Origin: Candidatus Daviesbacteria bacterium RIFCSPHIGHO2_02_FULL_43_12
GTDB lineage: Bacteria > Patescibacteriota > Microgenomatia > Daviesbacterales > UBA10151
Length of the DNA stretch: 36,933 nt
Reading direction: 5' to 3'
Assembly: GCA_001776775.1 (NCBI GenBank)
Contig: MFDD01000002.1
Span: 233,834 to 270,766 of the forward strand
The translations under genes were made by a program, and so were the position numbers. This document shows, piece after piece, positions 10,701 to 19,095 of this stretch (the stretch's first letter is position 1; each line of letters begins with the position of its first letter). Below the pieces are notes generated by a model. That model saw nothing but the letters and a program-made list of their open reading frames with translations. It was not told where the DNA came from and did not search any database.

Positions 10701-11279
10701 TACAAAGAGTACTAGCCCTACTAAAATAGCCGCTTTGAGCGAGGATACTTTTCTCTCGTATACTTTTATAAACATGGCAATCACAAAAGGAAGGGCTATG
10801 TAAATACTAAATTTTGTTCGTTCAGCTACAAACCAGGCTTGCAGCAAAAAGTGATTAAACATATAAAAGACACTGGCAATTAACCATGCTGACTGATGTT
10901 TTCTATCTGCAGAAAGGGTAAGTCCTAAGTAATACATGGAAAGTCCCGGCAAAACAAACCAGACAATAAACATTATTTTTTGAGAAGCGACCAGAGAAAA
11001 ACCCATACTGGAAATAAGCGCTTCCAGCCCGTGTATAAAAAATCCACCTAAAGCAAAGGACTGGTCGACACCAATGCCGTAACGATGGGTCCAGGTGTTT
11101 AAACGATCTATAAAATGAATAATCGGATCAAGCGGCAATCCTGCATCGTGACCAGCGATAATCACCCCAGGCTTAAACCAGAGCAAGGGAGTCAGTCCTA
11201 GTATAAGAATTATACTTATCGGAAGAAAATGAGGGCTATGTACTATTTGGCCAAATACTTTTTTTATATTTAAAGTCAT
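7767..11279 (-). CDS. Giant multi-TM protein with GT-C N-terminal half and large ectodomain (AftD/YfhO-like)
   Basis: GSQPPFGSFYFFLIDHLPGFAIFRTPFYKF matches the paralog at 4182-7271; C-terminal VVFSEKFDPLWKMYK plus final TM. The track start at 11498 would overlap the upstream methyltransferase by about 190 bp; the in-frame ATG at 11279 (MTLNIKKVFGQIV) is a more credible start, giving 1170 aa. Confidence 0.75.
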   Translation of the reverse strand: MTLNIKKVFGQIVHSPHFLPISIILILGLTPLLWFKPGVIIAGHDAGLPLDPIIHFIDRLNTWTHRYGIGVDQSFALGGFFIHGLEALISSMGFSLVASQKIMFIVWFVLPGLSMYYLGLTLSADRKHQSAWLIASVFYMFNHFLLQAWFVAERTKFSIYIALPFVIAMFIKVYERKVSSLKAAILVGLVLFVFNGGGFIPLYGTLFVTWICAFLFFVLLDHSWETTKRFVSFSLLALVCGVLLGAFWFIPYLYSSVHSYATSLELVGGLDGVKGWITVISENATYANLFRLQGIQEWYVNPLHPYAATFLTNPFLILASFLLPVLAFSPIFFAKGRLKKYVLFFVILSLVSMIFSAGSQPPFGSFYFFLIDHLPGFAIFRTPFYKFASSLWLAYAILIGFAINYLFSKYLILSGRIWQMLGVGAVIFGIILYSYPFLNGIFFDYEKDTKTTRVAYPEYIDTFNKQVRQFVGKENRVLLLPELSSNLNIEAYNWGFWSLATVPSLLTEISFISNNASLEEPEKKLVLSVYTKLLARDPSWVKLASFLSIDGFVVRKDFFSTQAHYETVDPKEYEDALIESGLVTKKLETGQWTYYEYKDKGDQFYLTSLPVIVDGSVNDVDLLASLKEVSPNSVIVFTGYEEQSFKKIDQEFPQKYIIASAQCEKCDLRKSSLFLPGVDTFGIGSRFYKVVKTKEDQDLAKVTLTSDRLTALKEIVYKRFVGLRDMYFQKKNVLKKIEGIKEFNSYLDRLSSLLDEPNVGNEVIINEKIVDLGDELEQLSGYIDYLYSQLSNDSEEEVLYKTLKKTEALVAKTRHLGWMTSDSINKRYLIRVPLDGDYKFLLDKPSSNFGEAIVKQGTVNFEIDGIDATRGATLRADNKWIETDSFSLKKGVHKLTFNDGLTPNLLESQVSALKNTADSGFTITANGQEKCVDFLLPSDGDRNSLYNFEFTYQNITGNQEVSFYTAIGENKKSTLSNRGMVTLHPERYEQKYSQSVALKEGESAHIYLCSRIKRYSDILTVNKFTSVALRKITKPYIAFLGGTEPPSAAKVPYDTVKVSNSKNTIHINSDKPTIVVFSEKFDPLWKMYKTLPSDGFWTRYLPLRGQDNYNHFIANGVTNGWLVPAGDHYLNIEFMSQRIFNLSVVVSVVALVSTFLLLLFLKKGKNEKNI

Positions 11280-11307
11280 GGAATTAGGAATTAGTATGTA
11301 TTTAACA

Positions 11308-11982
11308 TTATTTATAGGCAATAATAAATAGGGAAGAATTAATGTAGGGACTGTTGACAGTAAAGGGCAAAATAAGATGCAGCCTTTTAGAGAATCGATA
11401 AAAATAGGGAATAAAGCTTCTTTTAATAAATTTGACTTCTGAAAACCCAGCTTGTTTAAAGATATCCTTCCATTCTGTTTGGTGTTTAACGCTAACATGA
11501 GTCGGATCTGAGTATACGTATGCGTAAGGAAAGGGGGTGGAGAGTATTAATACTCCCTTCGGTTTTAAGGTTTCCTTCAAGTTAGTCAGAGCCTTCAAGG
11601 GCTCTGAGATGTGTTCAATAACTTCAAAACCGTAAATTAAATCAAACTTTTTATCATTAGGAAATTTTTTGGTAGCATCCCAACGCAAGAAAGTAACTTG
11701 AGGAAGTAACTTTTTAGCCTTTTGCAGTGCATAATCAGAAATATCGGAAGCGGTTACTCTGAACCCCCGTTCAGCTAAAACTGCGGCGGCCCCTCCAATC
11801 GAACATCCTATCTCTAAAACTTCTTTGCCACCCTGTTTTAAATCGTAAACACTATCTAAAGCCTTAAACCATCCCCAAAACCATTTTTTAGCTTTGGATA
11901 GGTCATTATCAGTGAAACTTCCAACCATTTTTTTATAATAACCATCAAAGTAATTCCTTTCAAATCTTTTTATTTTTGCCAT
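11308..11982 (-). CDS. SAM-dependent class I methyltransferase
   Basis: VLEIGCSIGGAAAVLAERGFRVTASDISDYAL...FDLIYGFEVIEHISEPLKALTNLKETLKPKGVLILSTP: Methyltransf_11/23 motifs. Confidence 0.9.
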   Translation of the reverse strand: MAKIKRFERNYFDGYYKKMVGSFTDNDLSKAKKWFWGWFKALDSVYDLKQGGKEVLEIGCSIGGAAAVLAERGFRVTASDISDYALQKAKKLLPQVTFLRWDATKKFPNDKKFDLIYGFEVIEHISEPLKALTNLKETLKPKGVLILSTPFPYAYVYSDPTHVSVKHQTEWKDIFKQAGFSEVKFIKRSFIPYFYRFSKRLHLILPFTVNSPYINSSLFIIAYK

Positions 11983-11993
11983 ACTAATCTAAA

Positions 11994-12024
11994 AGTATAC
12001 CACTTACAAAAAAGGTGCTAGAAT
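11994..12024. promoter_or_regulatory. Divergent extended -10-like elements between 11982(-) and 12034(+)
   Basis: Plus strand: TGcTAGAAT, hexamer at 12019-12024. Minus strand: TGgTATACT, hexamer at 11999-11994. Both lie just upstream of the respective ATG. Read by eye only. Confidence 0.4.
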
Positions 12025-12033
12025 CTCTATAAG

Positions 12034-13011
12034 ATGAAGGGCCCTTTAGTTTCAGTCATTATTGCGACCTTAAATGGAAAGGGCTTACTTTCTGACTGCT
12101 TAAAAACTCTATATAAATATGAGTCTAATTTTGAAGTTATTGTTGTAGACAATGCCTCAACTGACGGGACAATTTCTTGGCTCAAGAAAAGTTACCCACA
12201 AGTCAAACTAATCGAGAATTCCTTCAATACCGGTTTTGCCAAGGCTAATAATCAAGGATTAGAGCTAGCCTCAGGGGAATATGTTTTATATTTAAATAAC
12301 GATACTTTAATTACAGAACCTTTTCTTAAAACACTTATTGCAGAGCTCGTGAGTCCCAAGGTGGCAGCCGTCTCTCCGCTTATTCTTTTACCAGACGGCA
12401 CTATCGATTCTATCGGATCATATCTGACCCGAACCGGATTCTTATACCACCGGGCTCATCGCCACAAACCAGATCCTTCTTTTGTACACAAAACCAATAC
12501 TTATTCCCTGAAAGGAGCCTGTATGCTCTGGAAAAAATCTGTCTTAGATAAAATTGGCCAACTCGATGAATCTTACTTTGCTTATTTCGAAGAGACAGAC
12601 TTATGTCATAGAGCAGTTAATGCCGGGTTTAATCTAATGGTAGTCCCCCAAGTTTCGATAATCCACCTGGGCGGGATGACATCCAATAAAATTCCTTCAA
12701 GCTTTATCCAGTATCACTCTTATAAAAATCGTATCCGGACATATATTCAAAACCTCCCTTTTTTTACATTAATGACAGTTTTACCTATCCATTTATTGCT
12801 TTGCTTACTTGCAGCTTTAAAATTTGGCTTAAAGGTCCCTAAGGTGGGACTGGCAGTCCTAAAGGGAATATTTATGGGAATTTTTCTGGGGTTATTAAAT
12901 AGAAATTACTTCTCTAAAAAAGCTAATCTATCTAAGCTCACTATCAACCCAGACTGGAGGTACTACTATTTTCTCTTTAAGGGCTTGGAGCAGTATGAAA
13001 AAATTTATTAA
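12034..13011 (+). CDS. Glycosyltransferase family 2 protein (rhamnosyltransferase-like)
   Basis: VSVIIATLNGKGLLSDCLKTLYKYESNFEVIVVDNASTDGTISWLK...NTGFAKANNQGL...YVLYLNNDT...GACMLWKKSVLDKIGQLDESYFAYFEETDLCHRA. Confidence 0.93.
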   Translation: MKGPLVSVIIATLNGKGLLSDCLKTLYKYESNFEVIVVDNASTDGTISWLKKSYPQVKLIENSFNTGFAKANNQGLELASGEYVLYLNNDTLITEPFLKTLIAELVSPKVAAVSPLILLPDGTIDSIGSYLTRTGFLYHRAHRHKPDPSFVHKTNTYSLKGACMLWKKSVLDKIGQLDESYFAYFEETDLCHRAVNAGFNLMVVPQVSIIHLGGMTSNKIPSSFIQYHSYKNRIRTYIQNLPFFTLMTVLPIHLLLCLLAALKFGLKVPKVGLAVLKGIFMGIFLGLLNRNYFSKKANLSKLTINPDWRYYYFLFKGLEQYEKIY

Positions 13012-14035
13012 CAAAGACTACCTTAAACCGCTTAGCTTCAGTTTTGGTACCTCATTTCTTTTTTTAATGCTCTGGGATATTCCGAGAACCACTACTTGGT
13101 ATCTAAATGATTATTCCCTTACCCTAACAGGTCTCTTGAACTATTTATTAATTTTATTTAGCCTCTTTTCTTTAGCACTCTCTGCAATCTTTTTGTTTCG
13201 TTTACTGGGCAATAATAAGCACCGACCTAACTCTGAGTTGGTACATTTAATCTTAGGATGTGCTTTTATCATCAATCCACTCACCGTTTCCTTTTTATCC
13301 ACTCATAATCTAATTCCTCTTGTTTCCTTAATCTCTATTCTTATATTTGCCAGATGTCTCCTTTTGCAAAATAACCTACTGATTATACTTATAGCAATTT
13401 TTCTTAAGATCAGCTTTAGTTTTTTAGATTTGTATAGTCTACTTATTATCGCATCTATCTTAGTGACAATTTTTCTAAAGGGTAGCCTGACAAAAAAAGT
13501 CCTAATACTAATCATTTTACTCACTCCCTTAACCACAAATATAAATATATTCCTTAAATCATTGCTCGTGGTTAACGATCAATATTTAATTATTACTAAA
13601 GACCTTTATCCGTACAACCTCTGGTCAAAAACGCTGATGGGACTGCTGGAAAACTATTACACTAATGCGCTGGGGCCATCTATCTTTAAGGGGTTAATGG
13701 TCGGTTCGGTGGTAGCATTCTTTCTCGGTAATCGAACGTTACGTATACTTATCGTAACTTTGTTTCTACTTACGATCATGACAATACCTAGTTTCCAATC
13801 AATTCATTTTAAGAATACAACCTTTCATTTAAATATTCTCCGTCTACCCCTGCTCCAGCCCTCAATTGTTACACTTTATACATTCGGACTGTTCGTTCTC
13901 TTTTTAAATTTGAACAATCTAACTGTCAAGTTCCTTCCAAAGACTTTGATCAAACAGGCAATAATATACGGACTGATAGTACTATTCTTACTGTTTCTTA
14001 CCCCCAGTTTCCTTGTTGGAACTTTGATCTTATGA
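12995..14035 (+). CDS. Polytopic membrane protein of unknown function (possible short GT-C-like protein)
   Basis: 346 aa, almost entirely hydrophobic; overlaps both neighbours (17 bp and 4 bp), indicating an operon. Confidence 0.6.
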   Translation: MKKFINKDYLKPLSFSFGTSFLFLMLWDIPRTTTWYLNDYSLTLTGLLNYLLILFSLFSLALSAIFLFRLLGNNKHRPNSELVHLILGCAFIINPLTVSFLSTHNLIPLVSLISILIFARCLLLQNNLLIILIAIFLKISFSFLDLYSLLIIASILVTIFLKGSLTKKVLILIILLTPLTTNINIFLKSLLVVNDQYLIITKDLYPYNLWSKTLMGLLENYYTNALGPSIFKGLMVGSVVAFFLGNRTLRILIVTLFLLTIMTIPSFQSIHFKNTTFHLNILRLPLLQPSIVTLYTFGLFVLFLNLNNLTVKFLPKTLIKQAIIYGLIVLFLLFLTPSFLVGTLIL

Positions 14036-16161
14036 AAAAAACCTTTTCTACTTCACTAATTGCGATATGTTTCTTGATTTTATTTTTGGTGATGTTTCAG
14101 AAACTATTTTCGTTATATTTTCAAGGTGATGAATGGGTTTTCTTTCGTATTTATTACCCACATGTTAATAGTTTTTGGTGGCCGATATCCGGAATTATCT
14201 ATACTTTTACTCATCCTCAACAATTTGGCTTTCATCTATCACCGTTACTTGATCTAATTTATGTATGGACCTTTCGTATTTTCGGACTCAATCAATATCT
14301 TTATCTTTATCTTTATGGATTTATTCATCTAGTAAATACCTGTTTGCTTTATCACTTGATTAAAAACCTAACCAGATCAAGAATTATCGCCCTTTTCTCA
14401 GCATTTTTCTTTTTACTTACAGCCAGCCACCAAGAAGCCTTTAGTTGGATCTCTGCTGCTCCTGGCACTACTATCTCCGTAACCTTTATACTACTCAGTC
14501 TTAGTTTTTTTCTAAAGTTTATTAAATCAAACTCTAAAAAATATTTACATCTCTGCTTTTTATTCACCTTCCTGGGACTCGTCACAAAGGAGACTGCTTT
14601 TACTTTAATACCAGCACTGATTTTATTTTATATCATTTGTAAGAGACCTACTTTTCTGGAATTTATAAAAGGACTTTGGGGTATATGGCTCTCGATTGGC
14701 GTGTTTATTTTGATAAGATTATTTTTTTCTGCTCCAGCTGATAATTTACATCCAACACTTTTTTCTCAAGGACTAATTACCAAAATTTCCCTATCAAATT
14801 TAGATCTATTCATTTTTCGCTACTGGGCTATTGCTTTGAAGAGCTTTGCCCAATCCTTTGTGCACCAAGAAGCTATCAAGGCACTGGCTGTTTTTCTAAC
14901 CGATTATCAATTTCCTTTTTTTGCTGCCGAAAAACCAATTTATTCAAAAATGTATCTGGAACTAATCCAGGGGACACTACCAGAAATCCTAAGCTACATG
15001 TTTACTGCAATTTCATTGCTAATTTTTGCTATTCTTCGAATTCCTAAAAAATGGTTTTTGGTTTCTATGGTTTGGTTTCTAAGCGGCGTGATACCTATTC
15101 TTGGCGTTACCCTAATATTCCCTTGGTGGGGCTATTCTGCATCTATTGATTCACGACATTTTTATCATCTTTCCATTGCTACTTCACTTTTATTTGGAGT
15201 AGCGATTAATCAAATTTACAAGAAAATACACCGGCGGCAGCTTTTAACTATTTGCATGCTACTAATTGGCTGGGCTTGGTGGCAATCTGGGTTTATAGAT
15301 TATGTATTATCCCAACAAGAGATTCACGCCAGGCAACGTAAATTAATAATTTCCAGCATGCGAAAATCGATCGGTACTCCTCCAAAAAAGATGATCATTT
15401 ACACTCAAAGCAATCGTAATTATTACGGATTCAATTTGCTTATGCTTCCTTTCCAAACTGCCTTCTCTCAAATGATCCCACTAACCTTTGGTAAGACATA
15501 CAACCCTCAGGGTCTCCCATATCCTGCTAATTTTTACTCAGCGGATTTTATCGGTTCTGACGGGTTAGCCTCTCAAGGGTACGAGGAAGAGGGCGACTAC
15601 GGAATAGGTTATTTTCTTACCCTGACTCCAGTTGTTAAAGTGCTTGAAGCCCATAACTACTCACCGGATATGGTTTTCTCGTTTTTTTATGATGGCGATA
15701 AGATAATTTTAGATGATAAAACTGCTGAGACACGCGAAGAGCTTGCAAAAATTTTGGAATCTCGAATGATCTTTCGTAATTGGAAAACATTTGATAGATG
15801 GGACAGGTCATTTAGGTTTAGATTCCCGCCTAGCGCAAATGTTATAACCAAAGACGAGACTTTTTTAGTGACTGATGCTGGAAAGGAAATTCTATCTATT
15901 ACAGTTACTGCAAACCCTAAAAACGCTGGCTTTGATGCTTGGCTTTCGGAACAAGTAATAAGTGGTAAAAAAATTGACATGGATTACATCCGCTCAGAGA
16001 TCAAGCCAGATCTTGCTCTTCGCAGAACCAAGTTCATCGTTAAATCTTCTCCTAATATCTTTTATGTGGTTGCTGGGACATTTTTGGAATTTTATAAAAT
16101 AGAGGTTTTCGATCAGGAGGAAGCGGCTCTAATTATCCGAACATTAGAATTTAAGGATTAA
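14032..16161 (+). CDS. Multi-TM GT-C-like glycosyltransferase with C-terminal extracytoplasmic domain
   Basis: 709 aa; QGDEWVFF acidic motif, FGLNQYLYLYLYG and VTKETAFTLIPALIL as in the 2792-4198 product; about 290 aa soluble C-terminal region after the last TM. Confidence 0.75.
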   Translation: MKKTFSTSLIAICFLILFLVMFQKLFSLYFQGDEWVFFRIYYPHVNSFWWPISGIIYTFTHPQQFGFHLSPLLDLIYVWTFRIFGLNQYLYLYLYGFIHLVNTCLLYHLIKNLTRSRIIALFSAFFFLLTASHQEAFSWISAAPGTTISVTFILLSLSFFLKFIKSNSKKYLHLCFLFTFLGLVTKETAFTLIPALILFYIICKRPTFLEFIKGLWGIWLSIGVFILIRLFFSAPADNLHPTLFSQGLITKISLSNLDLFIFRYWAIALKSFAQSFVHQEAIKALAVFLTDYQFPFFAAEKPIYSKMYLELIQGTLPEILSYMFTAISLLIFAILRIPKKWFLVSMVWFLSGVIPILGVTLIFPWWGYSASIDSRHFYHLSIATSLLFGVAINQIYKKIHRRQLLTICMLLIGWAWWQSGFIDYVLSQQEIHARQRKLIISSMRKSIGTPPKKMIIYTQSNRNYYGFNLLMLPFQTAFSQMIPLTFGKTYNPQGLPYPANFYSADFIGSDGLASQGYEEEGDYGIGYFLTLTPVVKVLEAHNYSPDMVFSFFYDGDKIILDDKTAETREELAKILESRMIFRNWKTFDRWDRSFRFRFPPSANVITKDETFLVTDAGKEILSITVTANPKNAGFDAWLSEQVISGKKIDMDYIRSEIKPDLALRRTKFIVKSSPNIFYVVAGTFLEFYKIEVFDQEEAALIIRTLEFKD

Positions 16162-18007
16162 ACTCCAACTGATAGACCTCTCTTTGACTTGAAGGCTGAT
16201 CCAATACTTTTTTTAGTCTATACACACCCTTTGGATAGGATTCGGTTCCACCTCTACTTAGATAATCGTTCCATCTATCTAGCCCTTCATCTAAAATGAA
16301 TAGGTTATTTACCGAATTAACTTTTTCTTTCACAAATTGCGGAAAATATGTCAGGCTATAACCACTGAATTCTTGTAATTCAGACATATTCGCATCCGGC
16401 TTAATTAGCATTGGCACATAAAATGAATTATAGGCAACCTCTTTTTTAGTGTACTCACTCAACCATATTAGGTTGTCGCTTGATCCTCCCAAAATTATGG
16501 CATCGCTTGGTAAAACTTGTCCAACCCATTGAAGATACTCTCGCTCCTGGGAGGCTTGCTGCATATTTAGAACAGTCAGTTTCGTTTGTTCGATAAAACT
16601 CGACAGAAAAACTAGTACAAGCATAAAAATAGCTAATCCATAAACTCTTAGTGGTAGATTATGTAGTAAATCCGCCAAATAAAAATCTAAAAATAACCCT
16701 ATGCATAAAATATGCCAAATTATAAGTGAGACATACAGCTGTGGCTGATTAACAGCCGTTAAAGTCATCGACAGAGCAAACAAATAAAAAAGCTTCATCA
16801 AACCTGTTGCAAAAAATAACCTGGAAGTAGTCATAAATAGATACATAAATACAATAAAAATAGCTATTGCTAAAAAGTCAAACCTTACCCACGTAGTGGG
16901 AACTTGTGTAAAAGGATTATTTAAAAAAATGGTACTCGATAATATTTTAATGACTATAGCAATTACGCTTATCGCAATCACAATCGATTTAATAGCCTGG
17001 AGACGTTTCTTTCTCTTTTTATAGACATACATCACAAGCCCCAGTAATATTAGACCTATATTATCTCCCGATAAATGAATTGTTTCTCTCGCCCCCATCA
17101 ACATTAGCGTTAAAATGTTCATGAGCTTGTTATATATTGGAACCGAGGACAATAAACTCTGTCCCAGCACTTGATCCCTTAAAATCCCCTTTTGGGCGGA
17201 TGGTAGAAAGGTATCTCCGAGATATGACGGTTTACCAAAGGCATTTAAGTGCCAAATCTCATAGCCAATAGACAGACCTAAGAGAATAATTAAAGGCAAA
17301 AAGGAATAAACCCAAAGTCTTTTACTTTTTAATAAGCTGATTTTAATAAAGGGAGCTTGACTTATCCATTTGAGACGCTGAACTAGTATACAAAAGGGGA
17401 ATATTATTAGTAATGGAATATCATTTATAAAAAGAAAAGGTTTACTTAAACCTTCCAGCAAAGCTATAACCCCTAGGGCGACAACCCATCTGAAACTTTT
17501 CTTTTCCAGAGCTTTGTAGTAGATAAAAATAAAACATACAAAAAAAAATGAAACAAGTGGATAATTTAAAAATCTTCCCGAAGAATTATAAATCATAATT
17601 TGATTAAAAATTAACGCAAAAGCTATAAAAAAGACTCCTATGGAGTGTCGTTTTAAGCTCAGACCAACTAGTACCGGGATGATAATTGTAGCTACTCCAA
17701 TAACAAGATTTAAAATAACAATCGATTTCAGCCCGCCAATGAAACCAAATAAGCCAAATCCTAAAATCATCAATGGTAGCATAAAAAGATAGTCATAATG
17801 CGTAAAGACTTCGGTGGCATTATGCTGTGTAAAATGTGTCCAAGCAGTTTTGATTTGATAATCCTGGTCCGACCCTGAACCAATAGAATAAAAGTAAAGA
17901 GATGGTCCTTGAAGTTGTTTAAAATCTAGGTAAGATCCGAGACGGGTTAATAGAGCGAGCAACACTAGACAACTAATAAGAAGGCTTATAAAAATTTTGT
18001 AGGTCAT
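16151..18007 (-). CDS. Multi-TM GT-C-like glycosyltransferase (PMT/GT39-like)
   Basis: 618 aa polytopic with short C-terminal soluble segment; AGGAG Shine-Dalgarno-like sequence before the ATG (TATAAGGAGAAATCAATG). Confidence 0.65.
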   Translation of the reverse strand: MTYKIFISLLISCLVLLALLTRLGSYLDFKQLQGPSLYFYSIGSGSDQDYQIKTAWTHFTQHNATEVFTHYDYLFMLPLMILGFGLFGFIGGLKSIVILNLVIGVATIIIPVLVGLSLKRHSIGVFFIAFALIFNQIMIYNSSGRFLNYPLVSFFFVCFIFIYYKALEKKSFRWVVALGVIALLEGLSKPFLFINDIPLLIIFPFCILVQRLKWISQAPFIKISLLKSKRLWVYSFLPLIILLGLSIGYEIWHLNAFGKPSYLGDTFLPSAQKGILRDQVLGQSLLSSVPIYNKLMNILTLMLMGARETIHLSGDNIGLILLGLVMYVYKKRKKRLQAIKSIVIAISVIAIVIKILSSTIFLNNPFTQVPTTWVRFDFLAIAIFIVFMYLFMTTSRLFFATGLMKLFYLFALSMTLTAVNQPQLYVSLIIWHILCIGLFLDFYLADLLHNLPLRVYGLAIFMLVLVFLSSFIEQTKLTVLNMQQASQEREYLQWVGQVLPSDAIILGGSSDNLIWLSEYTKKEVAYNSFYVPMLIKPDANMSELQEFSGYSLTYFPQFVKEKVNSVNNLFILDEGLDRWNDYLSRGGTESYPKGVYRLKKVLDQPSSQREVYQLEFNP

Positions 18008-18065
18008 TGATTTCTCCTTATACTATCAGAATGATTTATAAAAAACCATGCCTACCTTTGATCTA

Positions 18066-18094
18066 TTGCGGTGGCTGGCAATTAACCCTATAAT
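18066..18094 (+). promoter_or_regulatory. Sigma70-like promoter for the STELLO-like gene
   Basis: TTGCGG - 17 nt - TATAAT (perfect -10 at 18089-18094), ATG at 18109. Confidence 0.6.
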
Positions 18095-18108
18095 CTCTTC
18101 ATTATTTC

Positions 18109-19095
18109 ATGAAAAAAGCTCCAGTTGTCATCACCAGTATCTTCCCACCAAATGATGTAATCAAAGCCTATGTTAAACTTGGCCATGAAGTAATTGTCGC
18201 AGGCGACAAAAAATCACCCGGTGACTGGTTTGAAGAAGGATGTACCTTTCTTTCTTTCAATGAGCAATTTAATCTTTTTCCGGTAATGGCCCAGCTAGTT
18301 TCTCCAAATCATTATGCGCGTAAAAATATGGGATACCTACTCGCCATGCAAAAATCTAAAACAATCCTCGAGACCGACGATGACAACACGCCCTATGACT
18401 TTTATCCCAATTTCGTAAAAGAGGAGATTGAAGTTGATACTTATTTTTCAAACAGTCGTTACATAAATATTTTTCAGTTGATGCAAGGAAGTACTACTAA
18501 GATCTGGCCAAGAGGCTATCCTCTATCTTTAATAAATGACCTGTCGACGATTTATAAAACAAAAGTTAAACTCAAGTTTCCGGTTCAGCATTCATTAATT
18601 AACCATGATACCGATGTAGATGCTATTTACCGCTTGACTAACAATAGCTATATAGAATTTGAGCCAAACAAGATATTTGGTATATCTCCTCATACTTATA
18701 CTCCTGTTAATACCCAAAATACATTTTGGAGCAAGGAGGCCTTTCTTTTGATGTATATTCCCTCAACGGTCGCCAGTCGAGTCTGTGATATTTATCGGGG
18801 GTATATTGCCCAGAGACTTTTGTGGGAATTAGGATTTAATCTTTTGGTACTTTCTCCTTCGGTTTCTCAAAACCGTAATCCTCATGATTACCTCAAAGAC
18901 CTCGCTGAGGAGGTCCCTCTTTATACTAAGATTCATTATTTTGTGAATGCCCTTGAGGAAGTGGTCCTCAGCGGTTCGATCGAAGACAAATTAGTCCAAA
19001 TTTACGAAGCTTTAATAAGTAAGGGTCTGATACGCCAAGAAGAATTACCAATTTTAAACGAATGGATCGTGCAAGTCACTAAAATCACAGCTTAG
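18109..19095 (+). CDS. STELLO-like (DUF288) glycosyltransferase
   Basis: PVVITSIFPPNDVIKAYVKLGHEVIVAGDKKSPGDW...GCTFLSFNEQ...SPNHYARKNMGYLLAMQKSKTILETDDDNTPYD: VAGD-K-PGDW, ARKN-GYL-A and DDDN motifs recalled from the STELLO family. Confidence 0.8.
   Translation: MKKAPVVITSIFPPNDVIKAYVKLGHEVIVAGDKKSPGDWFEEGCTFLSFNEQFNLFPVMAQLVSPNHYARKNMGYLLAMQKSKTILETDDDNTPYDFYPNFVKEEIEVDTYFSNSRYINIFQLMQGSTTKIWPRGYPLSLINDLSTIYKTKVKLKFPVQHSLINHDTDVDAIYRLTNNSYIEFEPNKIFGISPHTYTPVNTQNTFWSKEAFLLMYIPSTVASRVCDIYRGYIAQRLLWELGFNLLVLSPSVSQNRNPHDYLKDLAEEVPLYTKIHYFVNALEEVVLSGSIEDKLVQIYEALISKGLIRQEELPILNEWIVQVTKITA

Noticed and set aside
11280-11498. N-terminal extension of the giant ORF 7767..11498
   Set aside because: Would overlap the upstream methyltransferase by about 190 bp; ATG at 11279 fits the compact layout and the start of the first TM region.
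14295-14315. Hexanucleotide repeat (atcttt x3) in the 14032-16161 gene
   Set aside because: Unit of 6 nt keeps frame and encodes YLYLYLYG in a TM segment; too short to claim a functional repeat.
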